Shown: positions 29,813 to 41,079 of the stretch, piece after piece
Position numbering within the stretch: the stretch's first letter is position 1
How the letters are laid out: every line of letters starts with the position of its first letter
From: Trichostrongylus colubriformis
Taxonomy: Eukaryota; Nematoda; Chromadorea; Rhabditida; Trichostrongylidae
DNA: 64,000 nt
Direction of reading: 5' to 3'
Assembly (NCBI GenBank): GCA_963978905.1
Contig: OZ022257.1
Coordinates: 33,067,685 to 33,131,684 of the forward strand
The notes under the pieces: model-generated
The model's database searches: none
The model's input: the letters and a program-made list of their open reading frames with translations, nothing else
Told to the model about the DNA's origin: nothing
Translations under genes and position numbers: made by a program

Positions 29813-32800
29813 TTAATTAAGCGCTTCAGCCATATTGACTGCAAACAGGGGGCACATCATAGAGGATCCGCCGTCTACAATCAACGAGTGTCCAACAATG
29901 AAGGATGAACAGCGGCGATCGGACAGGAAAGCAATTGCCTGGGCAACATCATGTGCAGTTCCCACTCGACCAGCTGGTACAAGCGCAGTGTTTGATGCTA
30001 TTGCAGCTTCGGCCTAAATATGTTTATCAGCATACAAATTTCACTCCACTAGTTTCGATTCAAATTATGCATCATTCTTCTCGTAAGCTTTACCACTTTC
30101 CCTTTGAGTTTGGCGGGTGATAAATGCTACCTTACCTTCCTAGACACTTCCTCAGAAAGGCCTTGTTTCTGCATGATAGTAGTCGAAATGATACCAGGGC
30201 TGCAAGAAATGTTATTTCTTCTCAATGCCGTCATTTTTTATGAGATATGAGGCAGCAACCACTCACAAGCGAAATTTCTGAGAATTAATAATTTCTCAGG
30301 GCCGGAAACATCTACACTTCATTAACCTTGTGATTCTCACTTCTAAGCAACTGCGACAAGAGTACATATAGTACTCCTCACTAGCTCACAATCTATAATG
30401 GTATGCTTTCACTAACATGAAATCTGATGAGTATGCTAACAGCTTTGATTACGTGCAGTTCTCAATGCTGCACCTACGCAACCAGTAAGGAAATAAAATA
30501 AACCTACAAAACCGACTCCCACAACCAGATCATTTCATTCTTAAACTGTGTGAACTGTGTGTTTGACAACAATTTAGACTGGAAAATACTTAGTTTCATC
30601 GATTTTGATATTTTTTTAACAATTGGTCCATTGTTGCTAATTATACGGATCATTATAAGGTTTCGGAAGATTACACTTCTGAATGTGTGGACTGTGTCAT
30701 GCCATTGGCGATGATGTTTAGACCAGCACAAGCAGTCTTCGAACTCTGTCAGATTCGCTCATATACCCGTGCAATGATCTCGTGTACCCTCTATCGGTGC
30801 TATAGGTGTTGAGATGGGGACATTATTAACGGAAACAGTAAGGAGCTCCTACATAATTACTTGACTAGCAAGAAAAGTCAGCACAGCCATTCTCAATGTT
30901 TGCTTCGAGACACTGAACTCCTGCTCTCGAAACTGGCGAAGAACTTTAAGAAAGTTGTAAAGGTTATATTGAATGAGCAATGCCATCAAAGGCACTTTAA
31001 CGATAATACGTTTATCTACGCCTTAAAGGCACGATAATTTTACCTGCTATTCACCCTGCCGCAGCCGATAACCCCTGGGTAACTGTCGCGGATGTACCCT
31101 CAGAGCGGCGCCACGAGCCCACCTGGCAGCGCAAAGCCCGCGGGAGGCAACTGGGACCCCGCCCACCAATTGGTGACCCCACCCAATTGGTGACCAATTG
31201 GTGAGGGATGCGGTTCCCATTTCTGAGGTTCATAGTCTTTTTTGATAGTTTTTTCACTGCTACTGAGTGAATTACCGGCTCTGGATTCATTATTGACCCC
31301 GATTATGGTCGCTCTCCTAACGCGGAAAGTGCCTTCAAATAGTGCGTGCACGCGCCTGGAGCGCGCGCGTCATGCGTTTTCACTCACAACTAATGTCACA
31401 AAAGGTCATTACCTCTAGAGACGAGTTTTCAAAATAACTGAGATTTGAACCAAATTTTAAAGGATCCCTGGGTAATGAATGGCAACACATCCAACGAAGG
31501 TGATGTTGTTGACTCTTACCAAGAGAACGCTTTTTTCAGCTTTTTTCAGCGTTTGCCCAGCGCGTTTGCTGCGAAAGGCAGTTTGTTAGGTCAGTTTCAG
31601 TCACCTTTGTTAGAGCTGGTAGCTTCCTGTTTGGAAAATGAAAAAAATGCAAAATAGTCTTTGGCCGTTTTACATTACTCACCACGGATCCTACTTTACT
31701 CACCACGGCTTTACTTTACTCACCAAGGATCGCATTGTGACGAAATTCCAATTTTGTTAAAAATTTCTCTCTAAGGATAACTCCTCCTTTAAAACATGAA
31801 AGCACTGACATTTTACTAGTGTCGCGTTTCACTAATGGACGTGTCTACTCGCCTATGGATTCCCATGAAGCTATGGCTGTCATTGTTGGAGCTATCGCTT
31901 GGTAGCTCCTGTTACCATCTTTATATCACTATCCTTACATGCTATTCTTTGTATTCATTTCGAAATCAAAGCGAATGTGATGTTCGAGTCGTTTAGAAAG
32001 TGTATCTTAGTAGAGAATTTTTCGCCATTTTCACTGATTTTTTTTTAAATGGAATCTGGCAATTCACTGAATCGTCCACTTAAGCAAACAGGCTCTTCGA
32101 CACGACTCAGATCCCATATCTACCACTAGTTACAAGCTAGAGCCTTTCTGAAAAATGAAGGGACAGCTTTATAAGATACGCATCCAGCGGGTGTCCATTG
32201 TTTTACTTTTTTATGCCAACGCGAGGTTAATAGTAGAACCTTTTGGAATAATGCTTCGACCTTCTCGTATTCTTCAGGGGCTTGGAGGTAGCTTTAAGCT
32301 TTTTGAATTGTAAAATATCCGAACAAGCGCCTCCCTCCCCCCCATCGTTCCGTGCCGTTTCGAGATCATTTCAAGGCAACCTGGTAACAGACTCACCCAA
32401 GATTCTGCCGGCGGAGCAGAGGCTCACGTCCATTACTGATTGAAAGGCAGTCGTTTTGATTTCCTTCAGTAAAAGCCCATCTCGTGGGCCAAAGTAGAAC
32501 ACATCACATCGAAATCATTCCCGTTATGCTCGTCGATTATAGGGAGGCGGAGTGAATATAATACCACGCCTTTTCGCATCTATACCGATATTGGTCAATC
32601 GGCTCAACACGTTGTACGTGTGCGTGCTGATAAGCTATGGTAACCACCATTCAGAAGTTGAGTAAAGGTGCTTCGGTGCTACTGTTACCCATTACCAGAT
32701 TGCCTGGCAGCCATCTCGAAACGACGGCAGAAGCGCTAGAGGGAAGGAGGCACTCGTTCGGATATTTCACAAATTAGAATGCTTTGAGCTACCTTCAGGC

Positions 32801-35800
32801 TCCTGAAGAAGACGAGAAGGTCGAGCCGTCAGGCTAATGAAGATTCCACCACCAACCTCGTGTTGGCATAAAAAAACAGCTGACACATTGAGCCGCAAGG
32901 GAGAACATGGGAACGGAGGTCATTCAACAGGACCACAGTAGGGTAATGCACGCTGTGATCCTGATACAAGCATGAATCCTAAATTCTCATCATTAGCGCG
33001 ACTTATGCAATAACGGCCCAAAAATTATGGTATCATTTTCATGATAATATAACACATTTTCTGAATTATGGTATCATTTTCATGATAATACAGCACGTCA
33101 CGGAACTATCGTTAGCTACCACCACGACCTAAGCAGCGGTGGTAGGCCCCTAACACTAAAGCTGCAGCTGCTAAAGGAATCGTGCACGGAAAAATGAGTT
33201 TCTCTGTTACCCATATATTTATATTGTGTTTGCTCAGTAAAGATTGAATGCAAAGTTGCACTCGAAAAGGTGAGTATTTGGCTGAGATACTCTGCGAAGT
33301 GGCGGGCGGGCGTGGTCTCCGAGTAAGTGCCCCGCCGCGTCGTCGTTGCGCTTAGAGAAGAAGAGTGAGACTGCTTACGTATTTTTCTGTGGGTGGGCAC
33401 TTACTATAAGCCCCTCCCCTTAGCGACTTTGAGAAGCCCTATCACAGCCGGATTCTCACTTTTCCGTATGAAGCTGCATGCGGTTCTTATCACGCAAAGA
33501 CAAAACAAATAAATGGGTAGCAGAAGAGCTAATTTTCGTGCCAATTCCTTTGAGCATACCCGTCCTTGATTCAAGATTTGTCGAAGGTTTCAGAGCCACA
33601 ATTTTGAGGTGCTAGTCTGAGGGACTAAAGTCTACGAACGATTCAAAGAGTCAAAGAATCAAATATGCTTGTCTCCATAAAACTCCCAATGACAGGATAA
33701 GGAAAATGAAGCAGAAGGTTGGTCTGACTATCTTCTTGGTCTTAGCCGTTTCTCTATCTTCTTAGTCATAGCTTTTTCTCTATATTTGGACCCCTTCACT
33801 AGCTAGATTAAGAACATATGTCGCTCTTCTCTGAAACCCGTTCATTTGAGATTCCTCTTTTCTGCTGTCAGCTTCAACGAACCCAAGGAACGGTTAAGGC
33901 CTATCGCAGTAGTGTGCGTTATGTAAACTCACTTCACTGAATTGACTCTGACCCCTTGCAAGATGTACTGAGCAGCCAACGCTTTCGTCAACTGATCAAG
34001 AGCTGCTTTTGACATGCCGTAGTAGGGAAACCTGGGTATCTGAAATGTCCAATATTAAAATTAAATATGGATTGCCGCTGCGATCACATTCTTCTTGGTG
34101 TCTTGATGTCTCTGAACCACATTTAAAGACACCAGGAGGGGTTAATTTTGGCTTACGGTAGAACAGACGTAGTGTGGACGACCTTGAGTGGCCGCCATTG
34201 CACAAACTCGCCAGTTTGACGCCTTGGCATGGCGCCAGAAGAAAATGGTTCTAATATAGATTTGTTTTTTCCTTCTAGTTTTTACTTTGCTCTTTCTAAT
34301 ATTGATTCTAGATGTACTTACGGGTCAAATAAAGTCGGGGGGGGGGGGAGACGCAAAATTTTCACCCACGTCAAAGCTTCTTTGCCTTCCTAGGGTTAGG
34401 CTAAAGCAGATGAGACCCATACTTTGACAGATGCTTTTTAATGTGGGAGGAGGGGATATCAATTTTAGCCTAAGCCTAGTAAGAGAAAGGAGCTTCGACG
34501 TCGACGCAAAGTTGCGTCTCCCCCCAACTTTATTTGACCCTTCTGAGATTTTCAGGTATAGAAATGCACAATTAAGAAGATCCATAAGTAAACAAATAAA
34601 ATATGTCACTAGAAAACAGTAAGAAGGAAATAATTCGAAAATAAGGTTACATCAGGCCGAAGACAAGCTTTAAAATGAACGAAGCGTGGCTCGGCCACGG
34701 AAGCTTGCAGTTCGGACGGAAGCGCGCCCTGGGGGCAAATAGCGCCCTGTGGCGCGTTTTTCAACGCCGGTTTCGTTACACATTGTATCTACCGAACCCA
34801 TATGTTTGTTTTCAGACGCCATTGTTTTCGTGAACGTTATTCTGCCCTTGCCCCCCTCCCGGTGCCTTTAAATCATGGTGGGGTGCATCACACGTACACA
34901 TTAAAGGCACTGGCAAGGGACAAATAAGAGAAACATGTTTGGAAACATTACTTTCTGAAATATTGGAGCTGATAGGACGGTGGTGGTGTAGTGACAGGTG
35001 GCGCGCACCCCACTCTCATGGGGTGGTGATAAAATCCCGCATCGAGGCTCGCTCAGGTCAACCGAGTCTCCCTCCGGGGAAGGTAGATGAATGGTACCAG
35101 GCTCATCTGGGAGGATAAAAGCACTGACTTGTACATCGGCTCATTGCATAGGCAAAATCGCATTCCCTGCCACCACGAGTTTGAATGGCACTCTAGAATG
35201 CGCGGTGCATCTCACAGAAGGAATTGAATGAAGCCAAAACACTTCGAACTTCACCCTTTGAGCTCAAAAGATATGTGTATCGAATCTCGGGCTGCACGTT
35301 TCAGTGATCGAGATGCCTGCTGGCGACGGAAAGACAAAGCCGACGTCATTGCCGTTGATGTCGCGTACGGGGAGAATTTATTTCCTTCACCATAACGTGA
35401 AAGGAACAAATAATAACAACGGAGTGGAACAGTGAAGAGCAGTGTAAACGAAAGAACCAAAATCACTTCCTCCCTGTGTCTTCATCGCGAAAGCAGGAAG
35501 TTTTTCCTCGGAACGTACCGCTAGAGGAAGCGCTGCAATACTGCTAACCATAACAATCTCTCCCTTCGATGCTATGAGATGAGGAAGAGCACGCTTCGTA
35601 AGAGCAAGCACACTGAACATAAGAAGAAACAAAATAGAGTAACGAGAAACTTGTAATCCTATAGGCTGTGAGTACGTACACTTTGGTATTCAGATTCATG
35701 ACATAATCGTACGTTTCCATGGTTTGATCAAATCCCCTCGCCGATGTGTTCGACGGAGCTGTACCGCCGGCATTGTTAACCTGTAAGGCATGACAAATGA

Positions 35801-36910
35801 ATGAAGGTCGAAATATCTCCGTGGTGCTTAAGAAGAGGAGCCGCTATACCGCTGGAAATTGTGTGGGTTTCATAGCAAAGTAAGTGAAGGAGAGCCTAGT
35901 TGTTGCCTTTAATTTTGGGCATCGATCTGACCCAGGTACTACTCTCAATCAACAAAATCCCATTAATGCAATCTACGAATGCAAGGATCAGTCCACGTCA
36001 GCATCCTTTCTCAACTCGTAAAAGAGAGGCTTCTTCGAAAAATCGCTCACAGATATTTGATTTTCCTTGTTCCCATACTTTTATGTTGTATATGATTGCT
36101 ACGAGCCACGTGCAAATTTCACACGAATTTTCACGGTAGATCTAATCCCCGAAATTTCGTCAGTGTGGGTGTCGCGGGGGGCCACGACGGCTGTTGAGCA
36201 AAGGGGCGGTAGCGTGCTCTTCGACGTCATTCGAAATTCAAAAAAAGATCAAGCACATAACTGGGGAGCCGAAAAAGAGCACGGACAAAAAAAACTAAAC
36301 CATGTTTGGAGGCTTTCATCGGAAAGCAGCGAGCACGCGACTTCGATTCAGAGCTACATAGCTATACGCTAGTTGCACCTTTACTGGTCTTCCCAAATGT
36401 GGCAGCTATCAGATGAACGTTGGGCGGCTGATGAAAAGGTCGGTTTCTAACAGGCAAACACTAAGAAGGACTTGTCGAACTTGTTTTTTGTACGAATGAG
36501 TCAGTGGCTCCTACCAAAATGTCAATTTTCCCGAAGGCTTCAATTGTAGCATCGATTAGCTTCTTTTGAACATGTTCGTCAATCAAGTCTCCTTGCACCG
36601 CCACAATATCTTCCACTTTGGCTCCCACATTTTCCATTTCTTTCCGTGTCGTCTAAAAATCCTAGTACCGGGTCAGTCTCTGCAAGTCGCATTGTATATT
36701 TGGTTATAAATCTAGGCCGCCTACTGCGAGTGCTTCTTCATTTCGTCCTGTGATCATGACCTTCGCTCCCTCCTCAGCAAATAGCACTGCTGTTGCACGC
36801 CCAATGCCATTGCTTGAACCTATAATTGGAAGATAAGTGAATGAACCTCCTTATAACTCGTTGTTGTCACCTGTCACAATCACAACTTTCCCAGTGAAAC
36901 GTCCAACCAT
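29813..36910 (-). CDS. Short-chain dehydrogenase/reductase, eight exons
   Basis: NAD(P)-dependent oxidoreductase of the classical SDR family; substrate unknown. Exons by GT-AG splicing: 36910-36871, 36819-36725, 36652-36515, 35780-35680, 35612-35519, 34039-33933, 30199-30136, 30013-29813. They total 840 nt, 279 residues, the usual SDR length, with all phases consistent. Visible motifs: TGSSNGIG nucleotide-binding loop, VNNAGG, MVSSIAA with the catalytic Ser, YYGMSKAA with Tyr and Lys, RVNSV-NPG, and C-terminal GRVGTAHDVAQAI and VDGGSS. No signal peptide is evident, so cytosolic. It resembles the expanded nematode dhs group. Introns 3, 5 and 6 (0.7, 1.5 and 3.7 kb) are swollen by repeats. The frame is fully open. 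Confidence 0.93.
31672..31730 (+). repeat. Short tandem repeat in an intron
   Basis: A unit of about 20-22 bp (TTTACTCACCACGGATC and variants) occurs about three times in a row inside intron 6 of the dehydrogenase gene. Confidence 0.55.
32209..32876. repeat. Foldback element, family 1 (TTATGCCAAC ends)
   Basis: The left arm begins TTTTTTATGCCAACGCGAGG and continues through ACCTTCTCGTATTCTTC. The right arm is its inverted, diverged copy ending CCTCGTGTTGGCATAAAAAA. The same ends and the internal GAAGACGA-GGTCGA motif recur at 47519 and 48610. No ORF is supported. It lies in intron 6 of the dehydrogenase gene. Confidence 0.7.
33015..33092 (+). repeat. Direct repeat pair
   Basis: AATTATGGTATCATTTTCAT followed by GATAATA occurs twice (from about 33015 and 33063), about 48 bp apart, inside intron 6 of the dehydrogenase gene. 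Confidence 0.7.
33171..33400 (+). repeat. Repeat A, copy 3
   Basis: It starts CTAAAGGAATCGTGCACGG, contains the GC-rich GGCGGGCGGGCG core, and continues further than copy 2 (GAGTGAGACTGCTTACG), matching copy 1. No mariner adjoins it. Confidence 0.7.
34322..34542. repeat. Palindromic MITE with G-run
   Basis: Inverted ends GGGTCAAATAAAGT and ACTTTATTTGACCC enclose a G13-type run next to AGACGCAAAATTTTC and its mirrored GTTGCGTCTCCCCCC. A related partial copy lies near 49810-49930. It lies in intron 5 of the dehydrogenase gene. Confidence 0.7.
34970..35130 (+). repeat. tRNA-derived SINE-like repeat
   Basis: GGTGGTGTAGTGAC resembles an A box and GGTGATAAAATCCC a decayed B box about 40 nt later. 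A SINE-like body with CCCTCCGGGGAAGG and GGGAGGATAAAAGC follows. There is no tRNA cloverleaf. Confidence 0.4.
36050..36140 (+). repeat. Repeat A, partial copy
   Basis: TTCCCATACTTTTATGTTGT and ACGAGCCACGTGCAAA follow the order of repeat A. Both ends are missing or too diverged to trace. It lies in intron 3 of the dehydrogenase gene. Confidence 0.45.
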
Positions 36911-36915
36911 ATTCT

Positions 36916-36917
36916 CT
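36916..36917 (-). promoter_or_regulatory. Probable spliced-leader acceptor of the dehydrogenase gene
   Basis: Minus-strand ATTTTCCAG ends 5 nt before the start codon at 36910. Such a T-rich AG just ahead of an ATG, without an upstream exon, is typical of nematode trans-splicing. An upstream cis exon cannot be excluded. Confidence 0.55.
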
Positions 36918-38899
36918 GGAAAATTCAATGTTGAGTGACTTTTCGTCGAGCGATTTAAGCAGGTTTCCCTAACATTATTACTTACAGCCTGCATTCTTAT
37001 CATTTCATAGGCAATCTTATTGTCTCAACAGCGCCATAATAATATTCGAAAAATCCGAAGATGTGGACTGCGCCAAATCATTTTTTCAACTCGAGCATTA
37101 TAATCTATACTCTTGAAGCTCTACTGAAAAGGAAGGCGCAACAATGTGTGGGGTGCATATCTAAAAGTGTGTGCACAGTTTTCTCCATCATGGGCACACA
37201 TACGGAACAAGAAACCGGTGTCAAATTTGGTTAAATGGTTCCTGCAGTGGGGAGGAAAAGTGGTGGGGAGGAGGGCAAATAAAAAGAGCGGCAAGTATCT
37301 CTTCTAATGAAGTAAGTATGATCATTTCATTCCAATACTTTATGATTGCGGCGTTCAGTATACATATACACTAGAATACTATTATGAAGCTTGCATAAAA
37401 ACTATGCGAACCGGAGGAAAATTTCGTACCACCAGTGTTAAGTACGCTGCGATGCATAATGATACAGCCACACATAATTGTTCATAAGATCTCAGAGAAG
37501 AAGTTTATGGAAATTTATCCGAGTATAGAGTATAGCAAATATATTAGGAGCGGTATTCGCACCTCCACACCAACTTTCAGCCAGAAATCGCAGATGCTTT
37601 CCGTTGGCACGAAATGATACGGCAAATTGGAGTATTCAACAAATTAAAACAAGCATAAAGGTCAATATGCTAATCTTATGATCAATTGACCCCTCATTTC
37701 TCCGCGAATATTCTAAAACTGAAAGTTCATAAATGAAAGATTGCTCCAATTTGTGCAATGATTCAATGATTGAGTTGTTTAATCTCCCCAGCTCTTTCAA
37801 AGTGGTCCATTCTTAGCATATACATATCCTCTGCATCATGATGTGCCACACGCCTTTGTCAAATGAAAATTGGGATTGCTCGTCAGCCACAACAGAAGGT
37901 TTTTTTGGTGACTGTTTTACCACTTCAAGTGCTCCAGTTTACATGAATTTGCTCATCAACTTGCACGAAAATATGATTTGGGTGTTGATTATGACACGCA
38001 TAGTGAGAGTAGGATCACGATGGGTGGCAAATCGGTAGTCCGAAAGTTAAACCTTTGGGGAACAAAACGAAAATTCAGTGGTCTCCTTGAGCTCACATCA
38101 TGAACTTCCTCCAACCATGTTTCGCTTTAAAAGTGCAGTCCGTTCTTCCTACGATGTTCGGTGACCGTCGAGACCATCGTATCAGAGCTCCTTCCACCAC
38201 AAAGAAGAACTTCGAAGAAAATTTCATACAGAAGACTCTGGACGTTCTGAACGAATCAGGCCTACTACTCCATCCTGATCAGCTCCACCTTATAAAGAAA
38301 TAAGCCCAACCTTGGCGACCGTTCCCACTTGAAACCATGCCTTCCTTATTTTCAGCCACGAAACGACCTACATATTATTCGTTCAGTTTTTCATGAACAG
38401 TTTTCGCTGATACATAGAGCCTAACAGAAGGTCGTGCACTTCAAAGCGTGATTTAGCAAAATCTGAATCCTTCAATAAAATACTGCACCTATCCCAAATG
38501 CAAAAGTGAAACAGGCCCTTTAGTAACCTTTCTAGTGTCATACAATTGGTCTCTATTGCAATTATCAAAAAAGGGATGCCTGCCTAATTTTCGGCAGTTC
38601 AGGCAAAATGCCTACCTTTTTCTTGGCTGAATTAATCTCTTTCGAGGTCATGTCGACTCTTTTTTCCGTAACCTTAGAAAGAAAGACCCTAGAACAGCAA
38701 AATGGTTCAAAGACAGCGACAGGGGTAATGTGAGTGCTAAGAAATCCCGAAACGAGTCATTCACTGAGAAAATTAGGGATCTGAGAGGTCTATGGCGAAA
38801 TCCTCCGTAAAACGCGCCCCCTTGAGCTGTGCCGGAGGCGGCCTCAACACGGCAAGTCGCCTTCCTCATGGCAGCCCGCCTCCTAGGGTCGACATTGCT
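36918..38899. other. Intergenic; short repeats, one unexplained small ORF
   Basis: The region 5' of the dehydrogenase gene. Around 37180-37250 a 60-90 bp segment (GTGTCAAATTTGGTTAAATGG) recurs near 51086-51140 and, inverted, 53565-53620, and marks the outer end of foldback family 2. An ATG-to-stop frame of 67 codons at 38100-38303 follows a possible acceptor (AAAATTCAG) but matches nothing I recognise; it may be chance or an isolated exon. Confidence 0.4.
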
Positions 38900-39958
38900 G
38901 ACAAGGGAAGGATACCAGGTCGTACTGGCCATTTATAACGAGACACCGTTCTAGATGCTGATCTCGAATCAGTTTCCAAAATCTGCAAAGCGATTCTCTG
39001 AATGGAGTTATGGAGGTTTTTCTGAAGAAATAATACTATTACACGGTAAGTTCGGAAGCCCGTAGCGCGCGAACCAGTCCTTCTCGTGCAAAATTAGTGT
39101 GATTTTCGTATTCAGAAAGTCGAATTACCCCAAGGTACAAGTTTTTAGACGATTCGAGAATTTAACCAAATTTCGAAAAAATTCACGGGCTATTGGGTGT
39201 CAACATATTGAACAAAGAAGAAGTGGTTGACCGTTGCTGAGGAAGGCTCTTATTTGACGCTTGTTACGTACTTAGTGCAAGTGTAACAGGTATATGTGGG
39301 TTACCTTGACAGGCTGCAGGTTTTTTTTGTAGCAGAAAATTCAAAAACTACCACTTCATCCCCTAGCCAAAAGCTACCATCCCAATTTTCCTAAGTTGGA
39401 CCAAAAACTCGATTCGGCTGATAATTTTCACAGAGGGGTAACTCGACCAACTGGACGCGAATATCGTAATTGTTTCACGCAACAACGCTTAATTCGTGCG
39501 TTATGAGAGTGTGCGCATAAATAAGCTGGATCACGGAGTTTTCTGCAATACCGGAGACAGTGATAGTACACCAACCCATACATGATTTGGAACCTTAAAG
39601 TGCATGCATATCATCCATCATAAAAGGGCTTCTCAAGCACAAAGGAAGAATTTCATAAAATGCAAAAAAAATCGCAAGCCAAAGACTTGAACCACGGTCT
39701 GCCTACTGCAAGACCGAACGCTTAACTCCATGCCGTCTACTCCACATCACAGCCATGCGTGCCCCTCGCTTTACCCGCCGCAGTGATGAAAATCACGTTC
39801 CAACGTGGAGCCGTTTATTGAGAAAAACCTCCATAACTCCGTTCTGAGAATCGCTTTGCAGATTTTGAAAACTGATTTGAGATCAGCATCCAGAAACGCG
39901 TCTGATGATATATGTCTCGTTACAAATGGCCACTGCGACCTGGTGCCCTTCCCTTGTG
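38900..39958. repeat. Foldback element, family 2 (ACAAGGGAAGG ends)
   Basis: A palindrome with arms of about 530 bp centred near 39430. The left end GACAAGGGAAGGATACCAGG mirrors the right end ending GGTGCCCTTCCCTTGTGAG, and CTGCAAAGCGATTCTC and GGAGTTATGGAGGTTTTTCT are present in both arms. Related members: 43615-45052, 51060-52590, fragments at 8430 and 52690. No coding capacity. Arms are noticeably diverged. Confidence 0.75.
39675..39742 (-). repeat. tRNA-like sequence (SINE head) in a foldback arm
   Basis: Minus strand shows GGTTCAAGTCT (B-box-like), a stem GGTCT...AGACC and GGAGTTAAGCG upstream, in tRNA order. The anticodon loop is too long, and the opposite arm lacks the segment, so it looks like a SINE insertion or a decayed tRNA. 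Confidence 0.4.
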
Positions 39959-40679
39959 AGGAGTGACTGAGGTGTAGAGCAATGAGCTGATAACAGAATG
40001 ATACTTTTAGTATCGTAATGAAGCCATCGATCCAAATAACGTGGTGCGACGTGCAAGCTTTCGTGGTGAACATGTCCACCGGTCGGTATCAAAGATTGGA
40101 ATGGTGATGCAACCGAACAACTATAACTGCCTTTAATTGATTACAAAGATTATGAGAAGGAAAGATGAGATGGCTGTATCATTTTGCACATCGCAGGAGT
40201 GGCAAATTTTGAAAAATAAGAACAAATTCGTTTCTGTTTCTTTGGACAGGATTCAATGTTTTATTCCACCGTGGGCCAATTGTGGCATTTCGCATGCATC
40301 CGTTCCACTTGCTGTGCTATCTATCATCCTGATTCGCATCACTTCTGTTTACTTCGGACTTATGTGAGAACTCTCGACTCTTGAATTTGTCATTTCCTCT
40401 TTTTATTCGCACACCTGCACATGAACTGTCGCATATTTTCTTTTCTGACAAATTTTGGATGTCACTAGTGTTTTACAATACCGCTCACATTTTTCAAACA
40501 TCGACACCTGGTGACGGATTAACCGCCGCAAACTGTCGCACAGTCATAACTTCGTATGAAGTGGATAAAATGAAAAGAAAGTGGAAGCTTGAGATTCAAC
40601 TCAATGCGACGAGTTCAACGACCCATGAAACGTCGAATTCGGAAATGTAGGTCAGCAGCTCGGAGGATACTGCAACGAC
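39959..40679. other. Intergenic, nothing recognised
   Basis: Several short frames occur but none has a recognisable domain, and base composition is ordinary. Confidence 0.35.
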
Positions 40680-40868
40680 TCCTTTTTTTAACATCAGGCA
40701 AAAATTCGACGTCTTTGTGCCTACATTCGTATGCTAAATTGTTGCTCGCTCATGTTCTGCAAGAAGTTTTCTCCACTCAATTGTGCATGAGTCTCAGGAC
40801 ACTTTCCAGCAAGAGCTTTTCACAACATTTTTGATGGTTTTTATGCTTATTTCGTCCCAATCGCTCGA
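40680..40868 (+). repeat. Outer part of the left arm of a large inverted repeat
   Basis: This stretch (CATCAGGCAAAAATTC, GTGCCTACATTCGTATG, GTCTCAGGACACTTTCC) is the inverted counterpart of 48590-48500 and 47520-47460. Its last 55 bp (GAGCTTTTCACAACATTTTT and following) are repeated at 45058-45115, on the other side of the RTE and foldback insertions. Confidence 0.6.
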
Positions 40869-41079
40869 GTTTTTTTACTCGTACTCGAGTTTTACCTTGT
40901 CGAGGTATACGAGCTTGAAGCGGGGTCGGAATACTCGTCAGAATAGGTTTATGCCGGACCCCAAGTGGCCAAGCTCTAGGCGGGCGGCGCTCTCCTCGAG
41001 CGACAGGAACGCCCAGTAAGTCAATCCTGTGGGACCAAGTTTACCACGACCACTTATTATATCTGTTTTGATCCCCCGC

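Noticed and set aside
38100..38303. 67-codon ORF as a host gene
   Set aside because: No domain, no splice partners and isolated; kept only as a note in the intergenic entry.
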